From NCBI RefSeq assembly GCF_002259795.1, contig NZ_MWXA01000009.1, positions 1 to 64,000 on the forward strand: 64,000 nucleotides of DNA, in the 5' to 3' direction. The stretch comes from Bifidobacterium aquikefiri (GTDB lineage: Bacteria > Actinomycetota > Actinomycetes > Actinomycetales > Bifidobacteriaceae). The position numbers and the translations under genes were made by a program. Every line of letters begins with the position of its first letter. Position 1 is the stretch's first letter. Of this stretch, positions 53,910-62,186 are shown piece by piece. The notes beneath the pieces were generated by a model that did not search any database, was not told the origin of the DNA, and saw nothing but the letters and a program-made list of their open reading frames with translations.

Positions 53910-54821
53910 ATGAGCAAACCAATCGCACTGAGCCTGGGAGAACTGCTGTGGGACATGCTTCCAAGCGGAAAACGCGCAGGCGGCGCTCCGGTGAACTTTA
54001 GCTATCACGCAACCAAGAATGGTGCCGATGGCTATGCGATCAGTGCTGTGGGAGAAGATGCACTCGGAGATGAGTTAATCGATGCTCTTCATCAAAGCGG
54101 CGTGGAATCAATCGTTCAGCGCAACGCATGGCCAACGAGCACCGTCGAGGTCAGTCTGAAGAACGGCATTCCCGAATACACCATCGTCAAGAATGTCGCC
54201 TGGGATCACCTGCTCTATACACGCCAACTCATTGACGCAGTTTCCAAGGCAGATGCCGTCTGCTTCGGAACGCTGGGTCTGCGTAGCCAGGAATCGCACG
54301 ACACGATTATCGAGCTGCTGAAGCACACCGCTCCAGGCACCTTGAAGTTCTTCGATGTCAATCTTCGTGGCGACCATTATTCCAAGGAATTAATCCATGA
54401 GATGCTGACCTATGCCACCGTCTTCAAGATCAACGATGCCGAGCTGCTGCTTCTCCAGGACATGTTCGGAATCCGTGGAACCTCGAATGAGGATGCCTGC
54501 GACTGGTTCCTTCATCAATTCCATCTTGATTATGTAATTCTCACCGCAGGGTCGGAATTCAGCACGATCTTCAGCCGCACAGGTGAATCATCAACGATTC
54601 CAACACCTCATGTGACTGTAGTTGATACCGTTGGCGCAGGAGATTGCTTCTCAGGAACCTTCACCATCAACATTTTGAAGGGTGCAAGCCTGCGCGAAGC
54701 ACATCGTGCAGCTGTCAATGCCGCTGCCTTTGTCTGTACACAAAATGGTGCATGGCCGGAATACCCAGAAGTCATGCCAGACTTCCTCGCAGAAAGCGGT
54801 TACTCTGACGACGAGAAGTGA
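53910..54821 (+). CDS. Fructokinase, PfkB family
   Basis: This PfkB-type kinase most likely makes fructose-6-phosphate for the bifid shunt. The 303-residue protein has SLGELLWDMLPSGKRAGGAP, the first PfkB region with VNFSYHATKNGADGYAISAV, DVNLRGDHYS (fructokinase-like), and the C-terminal signature VDTVGAGDCFSGTF with the catalytic Asp. The ATG at 53910 follows AAAGGA. It forms an operon with the ROK regulator. Sugar specificity is inferred from family resemblance. Confidence 0.88.
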   Translation: MSKPIALSLGELLWDMLPSGKRAGGAPVNFSYHATKNGADGYAISAVGEDALGDELIDALHQSGVESIVQRNAWPTSTVEVSLKNGIPEYTIVKNVAWDHLLYTRQLIDAVSKADAVCFGTLGLRSQESHDTIIELLKHTAPGTLKFFDVNLRGDHYSKELIHEMLTYATVFKINDAELLLLQDMFGIRGTSNEDACDWFLHQFHLDYVILTAGSEFSTIFSRTGESSTIPTPHVTVVDTVGAGDCFSGTFTINILKGASLREAHRAAVNAAAFVCTQNGAWPEYPEVMPDFLAESGYSDDEK

Positions 54822-54869
54822 CTGTAGCCTCGTCACTTTGTGCCCCCCCCAAAAAAAGTTGCGTTGAGG

Positions 54870-54934
54870 AGGTTGTGCTTCATGAGTCGCTTTTCGAGCA
54901 AATCGAGCGAAAACCGACTTATGAAGCACAACCT
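54870..54934. repeat. 27-bp inverted repeat between fructokinase and ssrA
   Basis: Positions 54870-54896 and 54908-54934 are inverted copies matching in 25 of 27 bases, with an 11-base loop. A homopolymer run CCCCCCCCAAAAAAA at 54843-54857 lies just to the left, so on the minus strand the stem is followed, after a short spacer, by T7. A small stem AAGTGAC/GTCACTT (54816-54838) overlaps the fructokinase stop. Possible bidirectional terminator or small mobile repeat. Confidence 0.7.
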
Positions 54935-55060
54935 GTGCGCGGAGGGTTCGCCTATTCCACGCACTTTTCGGCTTGAGGCTGTGTTTGGGAATAAAGAGGC
55001 GCGTTATGTTGTATAGTTGAATGTCCGACGGAATTGGTCGGGGTTTGATAATTTCATATT

Positions 55061-55455
55061 GGGGCTGATCGGTTTCGACGGTGACCTGTTCGTCGCAGGG
55101 AAGCGTGCCGAGAACGCGGGGGTCCGCTCGTTAATGTCCTCCCGCAAACAACAAGTGCTAAATCTAATCGCACTGAGTTCGCTCTCGCTGCCTGAGCTTC
55201 GCGCCAGGAATAAACAGTGAGCAGCTGCTCCGTTCACTCTCTCATGTCTTCGGGGAGAAGCTGAGCGTCATTAAGAAGACTTGCTTGAATCACTGTGCTA
55301 CAGGATGATTCAGGGACTTTTACTGTGGATATGCCCGCCAATGGTTGTCTGCGACATCATTGGGGGCAGATAAATTGCCACACGGCCAGCAGACTACGCA
55401 CGTAGAATTCTGAGGGTACGGTCATCGGACCCGGGTTCAATTCCCGGCAGCTCCA
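55061..55455 (+). ncRNA. ssrA: Transfer-messenger RNA (tmRNA)
   Basis: tmRNA rescues stalled ribosomes and tags their product for proteolysis. The 5' end GGGGCTGATCGGTTTCGACG and 3' end with CCCGGGTTCAATTCCCGGCA plus GCTCCA form the tRNA-like domain; the acceptor GGGGCTG (55061-55067) pairs with CAGCTCC (55448-55454). The tag ORF GCT...TGA at 55157-55195 encodes AKSNRTEFALAA, the bifidobacterial tag. CCA is not encoded: CGA follows the discriminator A, so CCA must be added after transcription. A TGA-TAATTT extended -10 lies about seven bases before the 5' end. Its 3' end is a common phage/element integration site. Confidence 0.96.
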
Positions 55456-55468
55456 CGAATACAGAGAA

Positions 55469-55496
55469 GGTCACTCCGTCTGGAGTGGCCTTTTTT
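55469..55496 (+). terminator. Terminator of ssrA
   Basis: GGTCACTCC (55469-55477) pairs with GGAGTGGCC (55482-55490) with one G-T pair, followed by TTTTTT. It lies 13 bases past the tmRNA end, before the integrase remnant. Confidence 0.88.
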
Positions 55497-55647
55497 GTTG
55501 CCATTCCAGCCTTTTCTCCTTTTATTTCCGGGCTTTCCCGGTTGGCCTGTCTTGACGTGCAGTGGCATGTTTTCGCTTGATATTTCTTGTTTGGTGTGGT
55601 AATTGATGTGGTAAAAGCAGTATGGTTCACGGGTGCGGGAGGATGTT

Positions 55648-56967
55648 ATGGCTCGGAGATTCGGTACGCTTCGGCACAAGAGCAATCGGACGAGCGCGTG
55701 GATTGAGGCGAGCTATCTGACGCCCTTCTGGGCGTTCGACAAGTGGCCTGACTTGAGGGAGCGCCAGTATGCCAGCTTCGACATTGATGACGATGCCGGT
55801 GCGCTGGTGTGGCTTAGGGATGCCAAGCTTCGCATCGATGCCCATTCGTGGCAGCCGGAGCGTGAGATCCTTCGAGAACAGATGCGACGTACGCTCACGT
55901 TCGGAGAGTATTTTGATGATTGGCTTGATCAACGTCGTACAAAGTCCGGTGAGCGTCTTCAGGCAGGTACTGTGTATCGGATTCGTAAGGATGCTCAGAA
56001 CCATGTTCTTCCTTTTTTCGCCAAGCGTCGTCTCGTTGAGCTTTCCAGTCAGGATGTTGACCGGTGGTGGGATGGGTTGGATCATTCGCAGCGCAGCATG
56101 TGCATCAATGCGCTCAAAGTTCTGAAGAGTGTTCTGGCATCAGCCAACCAACCAGACAAGATGGCGAGTCACCATTGATTTCCAGAAACCCTTGTCATAT
56201 CACGACGCCGCGCCCTCGACGTGATGTCGAGACTATACCGGCCTCCATTGAAGAAGTTCATACCATCTATGAGGCTATGCCTGAGCGGTACCGTGCAACC
56301 GTGTATATCGCGGTGTTTTGCAATGGCCCTCGTATCGGTGAGATCTGTGCACTTACCCGTGGCAACATTGACTTAGAGCGTATGATTTCACATTCGTACC
56401 AGTCGTAAGACCATAGGCTCTCAGCTCATCGGCAGCACCAAGACGGAGCGCAGTGAACGTGACGAGAGTATCCCCCCACAGCTACAACCGGTTTTGGAAT
56501 CATTGCTCTCAAATGGTTGACGATAGTGATGATTCGTTCGTTTTTCCGAGTGTCGATGATCCGTCAGCCCCTTTGCATCCAAATACGTTGAGGAGTTGGT
56601 ACGATCGCGCTCGAATAGTTGCGAATCGACTAGATTTGCGTTTCCATGATCTGCGTCATACGGCGTTGACGGTGCTGGCCCAGCAGGGTGCGACGATGCG
56701 TGAGATCATGGATGCGGCCGGTCATTCGGATCCGCAGACCGCCATGCGGTATCAGCACAGTGTCCAGTCGCGGTCAAGGGACCTCGCGCGACAGATAGGC
56801 TCTCTCATTCCCGGTGAGGATACCCTCGAATCATTACGCTCCCGTATAGAGGATAACGATCAACGCATACAGGAAAACTCAAGCAACAGAACGCACAACT
56901 GACAGCGCAGCTCGCCACTACCATGATGCAACATGAAACGGGCGAACAAGCGAAGAAACAGATCTGA
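55648..56967 (+). pseudogene. Decayed tyrosine-type integrase adjoining ssrA
   Basis: The ATG at 55648, with GGAGG six bases ahead, opens an actinophage-type integrase with an N-terminal AP2-like arm-binding part (ARRFGTLRHKSNRTSAWIEA), core-binding domain (TLTFGEYFDDWLDQR), and catalytic residues Arg in NGPRIGEICAL, His-Arg in HDLRHTALTVL and Tyr in AMRYQH. The frame is lost near 56150, near 56385, near 56515 and again near 56870, and the natural C-terminal coiled coil ends at a TGA at 56965-56967. All catalytic positions survive, so the decay is recent or the sequence carries errors. Its place directly 3' of ssrA marks an integrated element. Confidence 0.85.
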
Positions 56968-57406
56968 TTCCTCCCTCGGGTGTCAAATTGGTGTCCGTCG
57001 ATCTTCAGCTTTGGCAAAGTGCCTGTTGCCGACAGTCTGTTGTGGCAGGAACCACTTCTTATATAGCTGCGGAAGTCCTCGATGATCTGCACAGTGACGT
57101 CCAGCAGGAGTGTTGCTTGGCGGGTGTCCCCCGTGCAGGTTCTGTCCAATTCCATCAATGGCTTGGATATGTCTCTTTTATTCTCATGCGTGCAAGTCCG
57201 TTACGCGTCGCTTTGTCTTCGTAAGTCTGATGCTTCCGAGCCTATGACTTTCAATAAGTGTCAGTGTCGTAATCTGTCTCTGTAACCGCAACAGGCCGCC
57301 CGCATTCGAGCTTTGCGATTTGAGGAATCTTGGCTTCAGCAGACATGCGTCTCCCTGTTGCCGTGAGTATGTCGATATGGTCTAGATCCGATTGTTGTCA
57401 TCGAAG
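56968..57406. other. Non-coding stretch between integrase remnant and MFS gene
   Basis: I see no gene that I can support. Open frames are short, lack ribosome sites and have unusual Cys-rich composition, as chance frames do. No copy of the ssrA 3' end was found, so an att site is not visible here. It may be eroded mobile-element DNA. Confidence 0.5.
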
Positions 57407-58831
57407 TTATTGAGTTACTTTCGATTGTGTTGCGGCCTTGCTTCGTTGCGGAAGGAGTGTCCCTGCGATGGCGATGATGGCAGTCATGGCGATGGTTCCC
57501 CAAAATGCAGCCTGGAAACCGGTTGCGGGATGTGTCTGGGTTGCTTGCGAGGTAAGAATGACAGCCACCAGCGCGGTTCCGAAGGATCCACCGACCTGCT
57601 GAGCGATACGAGTGATCGCGGACGCGTGCGCCATCTGCTTTCTGCTGATGTCGACATAGGCGACGGTCATGATGGGGATGAGCACGATTCCCTGTCCAAC
57701 TCCCCTGATGAACAATGCAACGCCGAGAATCCACAGATTCGAAGAAGCATCTGCGAAGGCGAATGGTATTGTCGCTGCAGCCATGACAAGCGAGCCGACA
57801 ACGGTGACGAAACGGGAACCGAACCTTTCGACCAGTCTCCCGACAATGAACCGGGCAAGAAACGCGCCGATGCCTTGAGGTATCAGCAGGAATGCAGCAT
57901 CCAGAACGCTGTAGCCACGCAGCGACTGGAAGTAAAGCGGCAGCAGGAAATTGGCGGCGAATAGGGCGGCTCCTGCGAACGTGAGCGCGACGGACGAGAT
58001 ACGCACGGAGCGCACTGCGAGCAGCCTCACATCGACGAGAGCCGCATCATGCCGGCGTATCGCCCATATCGTGAAGCACGTCAATAGAACCGCACCGCCA
58101 ACGCCTGGAATCAGGACATCAGCACGGGCGAACCCTCCATCAGCATAGACGTTGGAAAGCCCATATAATAGTCCGGCTAACGCAGGGGCTAGGAGCAAAC
58201 CACCGAGCACATCGAGATGCTCGCGAGAGGCGTGAGAACTTGGATGGTCGTCGTTGATGAACTTGAAAGCGAGAATCCACCCGATAACCCCTATCGGAAC
58301 ATTGATGAGGAACAGCCAGTGCCATGAAAGCCAGTTGAGCACCACGCCACCGAGCACAGGTCCCAGAATTGGTCCGAGTGCCGCTGGAAGGCTCACGTTT
58401 GCGATTGCGGTTGTCATGTGTTCTCGATCGATGTTCTGCACCACGAGAGTCTGCATGAGCGGCATCATGATGCCGGCTCCCAATCCCTGCAGTATGCGGA
58501 AGACAATCAACGCATCCACGTTCCACGCGCCCGCGCAAGCGGCCGAGCCGAGTACGAACAAGCCAAGGGCAAACAGCCATAATCGCTTGCCCCCGAACTT
58601 CTCCTGCGCCCAGCTCACAAATGGAATCGCAATTGCCAATGCAAGCAGGTACCCAGTGCTGACCCATTGGATCGTGGAGACGGACGCATGCAGCTGCACG
58701 ATGAGCGTGTGCAGGCCAATCGCCACGATTGTCGTGTCTATAATCGCCGTGATTCCTCCGACGATCAGCGCTGCCATGAGTCCAGCGAGCGACTGAGGCG
58801 ATGTCGATGGTCTTTTTTGTCTGTGTAGCAC
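57407..58831 (-). CDS. MFS multidrug efflux transporter, DHA2 (EmrB/QacA) family
   Basis: This is a 14-helix proton-driven exporter. The 474-residue protein has helix 1 LAGLMAALIVGGITAIIDTTIVAIGLHTL with the Asp of motif D1, ALAIAIPFVSWAQEKFGGKRLW as motif A, and motif C-like LGPILGPVLGGVVLNWLSWH, which marks DHA2 exporters. Start GTG 58831 has GGAGG five bases ahead; a TTG at 58843 is upstream. The tetR gene is transcribed divergently from the adjacent region, so expression is probably induced by a drug-like ligand. Confidence 0.92.
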   Translation of the reverse strand: MLHRQKRPSTSPQSLAGLMAALIVGGITAIIDTTIVAIGLHTLIVQLHASVSTIQWVSTGYLLALAIAIPFVSWAQEKFGGKRLWLFALGLFVLGSAACAGAWNVDALIVFRILQGLGAGIMMPLMQTLVVQNIDREHMTTAIANVSLPAALGPILGPVLGGVVLNWLSWHWLFLINVPIGVIGWILAFKFINDDHPSSHASREHLDVLGGLLLAPALAGLLYGLSNVYADGGFARADVLIPGVGGAVLLTCFTIWAIRRHDAALVDVRLLAVRSVRISSVALTFAGAALFAANFLLPLYFQSLRGYSVLDAAFLLIPQGIGAFLARFIVGRLVERFGSRFVTVVGSLVMAAATIPFAFADASSNLWILGVALFIRGVGQGIVLIPIMTVAYVDISRKQMAHASAITRIAQQVGGSFGTALVAVILTSQATQTHPATGFQAAFWGTIAMTAIIAIAGTLLPQRSKAATQSKVTQ

Positions 58832-58843
58832 AATAACCTCCAA

Positions 58844-58935
58844 TAAGGTACGTATACGTCTCTAATATTGCCTTTCACATACGATAGACTGATAAAATAG
58901 AAAACGCAAGCGTTACTTATAGGGTGGAGAGTGAC
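58844..58935. promoter_or_regulatory. Divergent promoter region with TetR-type operator
   Basis: The palindrome ACGTATACGT (58850-58859) lies just upstream of the MFS start and overlaps a TATACG that can serve as its -10 on the minus strand. For the tetR side, TTGCCT-17-GATAAA reads as a plausible promoter on the plus strand. Repression of both genes by the TetR protein is inferred. Confidence 0.5.
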
Positions 58936-59595
58936 ATGACATCGACACGACGACGCGGTCAAGCGTTGGAAGCGGCAATACTCGACGCAGGATGGAACCA
59001 ACTCATCAAGGGTGGCTATACCTCGTTCACCTTCGAAGCCATTGCCGAACGCGCCGAAACAGGCAAATCAGTAATCTATCGACGCTGGCCAGACAAGGAG
59101 AAGCTGCTTCTGGCAGTAATCAAACGCCAGGGCTTTGGAGCCCCGTCAGACATTCCTGATATGGGCTCCTTACGGGAAGACCTCCTGGCGCTCCTGCGAA
59201 CGGCAAATCAACGAAGCGAACGCGCGGCCATACTCCTCAGCACCATCCTCAGCGCCTATTTCAGCGGTGAGATATCACTCACTCCGGAACGATTGCGGAC
59301 AGCCTTACTCGGCGACCAAAGCCGTGCCCTGACCGAAATTCTCCGCCACGCAGTCGATCGCGGCGAATTACCCACAGGCGACATCCCACCTCGCATCGTC
59401 AGATTGCCTACAGATTTGCTCCGCCAGGAAATCATCATGAACCTCAACCGAGTGCCCGACGAAACAATCGTGGACATCGTCGACACGATCTTCCTGCCAC
59501 TAGTCACTGACACAAGACTTCAGAGCACAGACAGAGAGGAAACACAGCTCAACCTCTCAGGGTCTTTCCACTCGCGCACGGCATCGAAAGAATAA
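58936..59595 (+). CDS. TetR/AcrR-family transcriptional regulator
   Basis: This repressor is divergent from the MFS exporter. The 219-residue protein begins MTSTRRRGQALEAAILDAGW, and the helix-turn-helix is FEAIAERAETGKSVIYRRWP, with the typical tail DKEKLLLAVI. The C-terminal domain is the TetR_C-like ligand-binding helix bundle. The ATG at 58936 has GGAGAG ahead; a GTG at 58924 is less likely. Natural partner of the adjacent exporter by position. Confidence 0.92.
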   Translation: MTSTRRRGQALEAAILDAGWNQLIKGGYTSFTFEAIAERAETGKSVIYRRWPDKEKLLLAVIKRQGFGAPSDIPDMGSLREDLLALLRTANQRSERAAILLSTILSAYFSGEISLTPERLRTALLGDQSRALTEILRHAVDRGELPTGDIPPRIVRLPTDLLRQEIIMNLNRVPDETIVDIVDTIFLPLVTDTRLQSTDREETQLNLSGSFHSRTASKE

Positions 59596-59906
59596 TGGTA
59601 AACCCTCCGTAATTGCTTGGCCATTCCTTCAGCGGCATGTGCGCTGCGCTTAACGTGTTCTTCCTAATGCCCACCAGATTGTTCTTGACACCCATCCCCC
59701 AATGCAAGGATCCGATACTGCTGCAGCAGACGCACCCACCGACTCTTCTCAATCTTGACTTCATTTTTCCACGATATAGATATAGTCAGTTCACAGGCCG
59801 TGCGATGTGCAGGAGCATCGCACGCGTCGTCTGGCGCTCGGGACTGTCTTGGAAAGTGTGTAACTGGCTTTGATCGCTGATCTTATGGAGGGATGAGAAG
59901 GAGCCG

Positions 59907-60020
59907 GTGAACATGCCGACTGAGATAATGGCTGGTATGGCAACCAAGAGGGAAGAATCCGAGAATGAACGTTCCGCGGAGATGGATGCCGCCGCCGAAT
60001 TGGTGCGTTTGGCCAAGCAA
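59907..60020 (+). pseudogene. N-terminal remnant of an IS256-family transposase
   Basis: The reading MPTEIMAGMATKREESENER continues to DAAAELVRLAKQ, the usual opening of IS256-type transposases, and then stops matching. Upstream, GGGACTGTCTTGGAAAGTGT resembles the terminal repeat of this family. A CGTGCGATG/CATCGCACG hairpin (59799-59824) lies before it. The catalytic DDE domain is absent, cut off by IS3-derived sequence. Confidence 0.6.
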
Positions 60021-60052
60021 CATTGCAGCAAACCCCATGAAACACCACGAGC

Positions 60053-60156
60053 GAACTGGAGACTGCGATCCATCAGTACATGGACTTCTATATAACAACC
60101 GCCGTATCAAAACCAGGCTGGGCGGCATCACCATTCGCGAATACCGAAACAGCTAG
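60053..60156 (+). pseudogene. C-terminal remnant of an IS3-family transposase
   Basis: ELETAIHQYMDFY (60053-60091) is followed in another frame by NNRRIKTRLGGITIREYRNS and TAG (60094-60156). Together they are the C-terminal end of IS3-group OrfB proteins, which end YNNxRIKxxLGGxSPxEYR. Two extra bases separate the two parts, giving a frameshift. No upstream integrase core is present. Confidence 0.75.
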
Positions 60157-60268
60157 AATCAACATCAACGGACTAAATCAACCAGAAAACAGTCCGAAGC
60201 CCCTGTTGATCTATAACCCACTTATTCAACCGAAACACAACCGGAAAGGAGTGGCACACAAAGCTACT

Positions 60269-60577
60269 TCATTCCTTGCGGGAAGGTCGTTCATGCTTTG
60301 GGTCGAAGAGCATGTCTTGCAGTTTCGCCAGTGATTCGTTCTGATTCCCTGTCCATGTCGCTCCGCCATTGGTGTAGACCATGATGAACAGCTTGTCACC
60401 GGGAACCAGCACGGAAGCAAGCTTCTGGAATATGGCATCCTTGTCCAGCGGAGATTGCACGATCCAGAACCCGTTCTGTACGTGGCAGAACAGAGGGAAT
60501 GACCTGAGCATGATCACCAAACTCTGATGATCCTCCTTTGGAGACCTCAATGTGTAGTTAATCGCATAGATACCCAT
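60269..60577 (-). CDS. Small protein resembling the SinR / Cas2-like ferredoxin-fold family
   Basis: The 102-residue protein begins MGIYAINYTLRSPKEDHQSL and continues with HVQNGFWIVQSPLDKDAIFQ and LVPGDKLFIMVYTNGGATWT. The order of strand, helix, tWiv-type strand, acid-plus-LF strand matches the small SinR-family/Cas2-like fold. No Cas genes or repeat arrays are near, so a CRISPR role is unlikely. The ATG at 60577 is chosen because the fold begins there. It is the third gene of a three-gene run of small proteins. Function unknown. Confidence 0.55.
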   Translation of the reverse strand: MGIYAINYTLRSPKEDHQSLVIMLRSFPLFCHVQNGFWIVQSPLDKDAIFQKLASVLVPGDKLFIMVYTNGGATWTGNQNESLAKLQDMLFDPKHERPSRKE

Positions 60578-60620
60578 GGGTAGCACCCCTTCCATTGATG
60601 CATCTCATCGCCTCGTGCTT

Positions 60621-60809
60621 CTACTCTCCCGAGCCTCGCGCGTCATCGGACTGGTTGTGCAGATGCTTCAAATCCTTGTCGATCAGCTCCTGCTCCTCGT
60701 CCGGCACGGCATCGCCCTGCATGTCACGTCCGGGATGTGGGCCGAAGTTTTGCTTCATGAAGGAGCGTTCCAGCTTGCCCTCCTGCTTGTTATGTTCACT
60801 TTCTGACAT
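60621..60809 (-). CDS. 62-residue hydrophilic protein of unknown function
   Basis: The protein starts MSESEHNKQEGKLERSFMKQ and is rich in Glu, Asp, Lys and Gln, with a central FGPHPGRDMQGDAVPDEEQE and no hydrophobic segment. The ATG at 60809 has GGAGA five bases ahead, which supports translation. I do not recognise the family. It lies eight bases after the Cys-rich small protein gene and 43 bases before the SinR-like gene, in the same direction. Confidence 0.6.
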   Translation of the reverse strand: MSESEHNKQEGKLERSFMKQNFGPHPGRDMQGDAVPDEEQELIDKDLKHLHNQSDDARGSGE

Positions 60810-60817
60810 ATGTTCTC

Positions 60818-61018
60818 CTAGTCTTCCAATTGTGCTTCGTGAACCATGCTGCTGTTCGCGTCCTCATCTTCTTTGTCGAGCTTGCGGCACAGCATGCACA
60901 GGCCAAGACCTGCCTTCCCGGGACGGCGTGACAAAGGCTTGATCGTCTGCCCGAACGGACAGTCGTCATTGTCGTGATAGAACAGGGCCAGATGCGAGTG
61001 AAAAGAATGTACTCTCAA
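60818..61018 (-). CDS. 66-residue Cys/His-containing protein, possible metal-binding
   Basis: With TTG at 61018 as start (GGAGG six bases ahead) the protein begins MRVHSFHSHLALFYHDNDDC and continues PFGQTIKPLSRRPGKAGLGL, then CMLCRKLDKEDE and an acidic end. One Cys, a CxxC pair and four His residues suggest a small zinc- or iron-binding knuckle. The open frame extends to a GTG at 61120 without a ribosome site. Family not recognised. It is the first gene of the three-gene run. Confidence 0.5.
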   Translation of the reverse strand: MRVHSFHSHLALFYHDNDDCPFGQTIKPLSRRPGKAGLGLCMLCRKLDKEDEDANSSMVHEAQLED

Positions 61019-61230
61019 ATGATCGCCTCCAAAGAACTTTGGGCGGCGTACCCGATGAACCACAGCGTCTACCAAATCTTCGTTGTGGCGAGCCCCGCAA
61101 ACGTTATTATGCCAACCCACTGTAACATCGGGCTGGCTGTGGGGCTCTAACGGCCTAACAGCATGGCCGCTACAGCCGACACTACACCATCACAATGAAC
61201 TCACGGCATAACAGACACTGACTGAAGTGA

Positions 61231-61575
61231 ATTGCATCCCAATATTTCTCACTGTCAAACACCGCAGGCCAGAACGGGCGGGACTTCACGGAACTGATCG
61301 AGCTCTTCGCCCCAGATGCAACCCTCACATCCGGACGAGGCGAAACAGCAAATGGAATCGACAAGATCAACAGCTTCTTCCACACCTTCTTCGCCCGCAA
61401 CACTGAACTCCACCACGTATGGAACACCCGACGCGTCAATTCAACACAATATGCCGTTGACTAGGCTGTAGCGGGATGCAGCGCAGCAGGAAAAGTCTTC
61501 GCCATCACAGGAACGGACACGGCAACCCTCGACAACGACAATAGAATCACAACGCTGCAAGTCCAGGTTCACTGA
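61231..61575 (+). pseudogene. SnoaL/NTF2-like protein remnant with in-frame stop
   Basis: The frame reads FSLSNTAGQNGRDFTELIEL, then FAPDATLTSGRGETANG and FFHTFFARNTELHHVWNTRR, the pattern of small SnoaL-like cone-fold proteins. A TAG at 61462-61464 interrupts it, after which AVAGCSAAGKVFAITGTDTA continues to TGA at 61573-61575. No start codon with ribosome site is found. The gene is broken unless the TAG is read through. Confidence 0.5.
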
Positions 61576-61714
61576 CACCAAGACAACCCAGCCAACACCA
61601 GAGCATGCACTTACAATCACGATTCATCCGACTGAGCACTGAATGAGTAGATTCACGGTATGCATTATTTCGACCAAACTCATCATAAGCCACTACTCGA
61701 TCTTGACATAAGTT

Positions 61715-62071
61715 CTATTCGTCATATAGCCGCAATGCCAGGCAATACTCGACTGCATCCACATCGGGATATTCTCTGTACCACAATCCATGCCCGGTAC
61801 TCTTCGTTGTTGTTCGTATATGAGACTGATAGTCCGCCAGCATCGTTGGGATAGAAGGTCCGCTCCTCTGTGACGAAGACACTGCCGCGGCCATAAAAAA
61901 GATATAGTGCCCATCAGCTGTAAATAGATCCAACGCTGCGATCGTTTGGGTGGGTGTCGGACGAGCAACATCCAATCGGCTACGAGCGAGCAGAAAATGC
62001 CAGAATCTCATAAGCACAAGGCAGTTCTCTAATTCCCAGCCTGTGCACCCCATCGAAGTCGTCAATACCAC
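61715..62071 (-). pseudogene. Frameshifted gene of unknown family
   Basis: On the minus strand one frame gives FWHFLLARSRLDVARPTPTQ and TIAALDLFTADGHYIF. At a run of six T (61900-61895) the sensible reading moves to another frame, GRGSVFVTEERTFYPNDAGG and LSVSYTNNNEEYRAWIVV, then returns to give YREYPDVDAVEYCLALRLYD and a stop. Two compensating frameshifts in one short gene suggest decay. I do not recognise the family. Confidence 0.4.
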
Positions 62072-62186
62072 TAGTGCTGTTATATCAAAGGTTGTTTCGA
62101 CTTATTTGCCGAAGACCATATGATCCGCTTTGGCCTGGAGAAGGCCTTCATCTTATACGGCATTGTCAGAGCAGCAATCCATTGAC

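Noticed and set aside
56805-57158. 117-codon minus-strand frame over the integrase 3' end
   Set aside because: It is antisense to the integrase remnant, Cys-rich, and lacks a ribosome site.
60269-60577. Cas2 of a CRISPR system
   Set aside because: No repeat array, no cas1 and no other cas gene is present. The protein more resembles the stand-alone SinR-type family.
61180-61200. Fifth copy of the TTCATTGTGAAC element
   Set aside because: Only TCACAATGAAC is found near 61190, without the preceding GT or an inverted partner within 150 bases.
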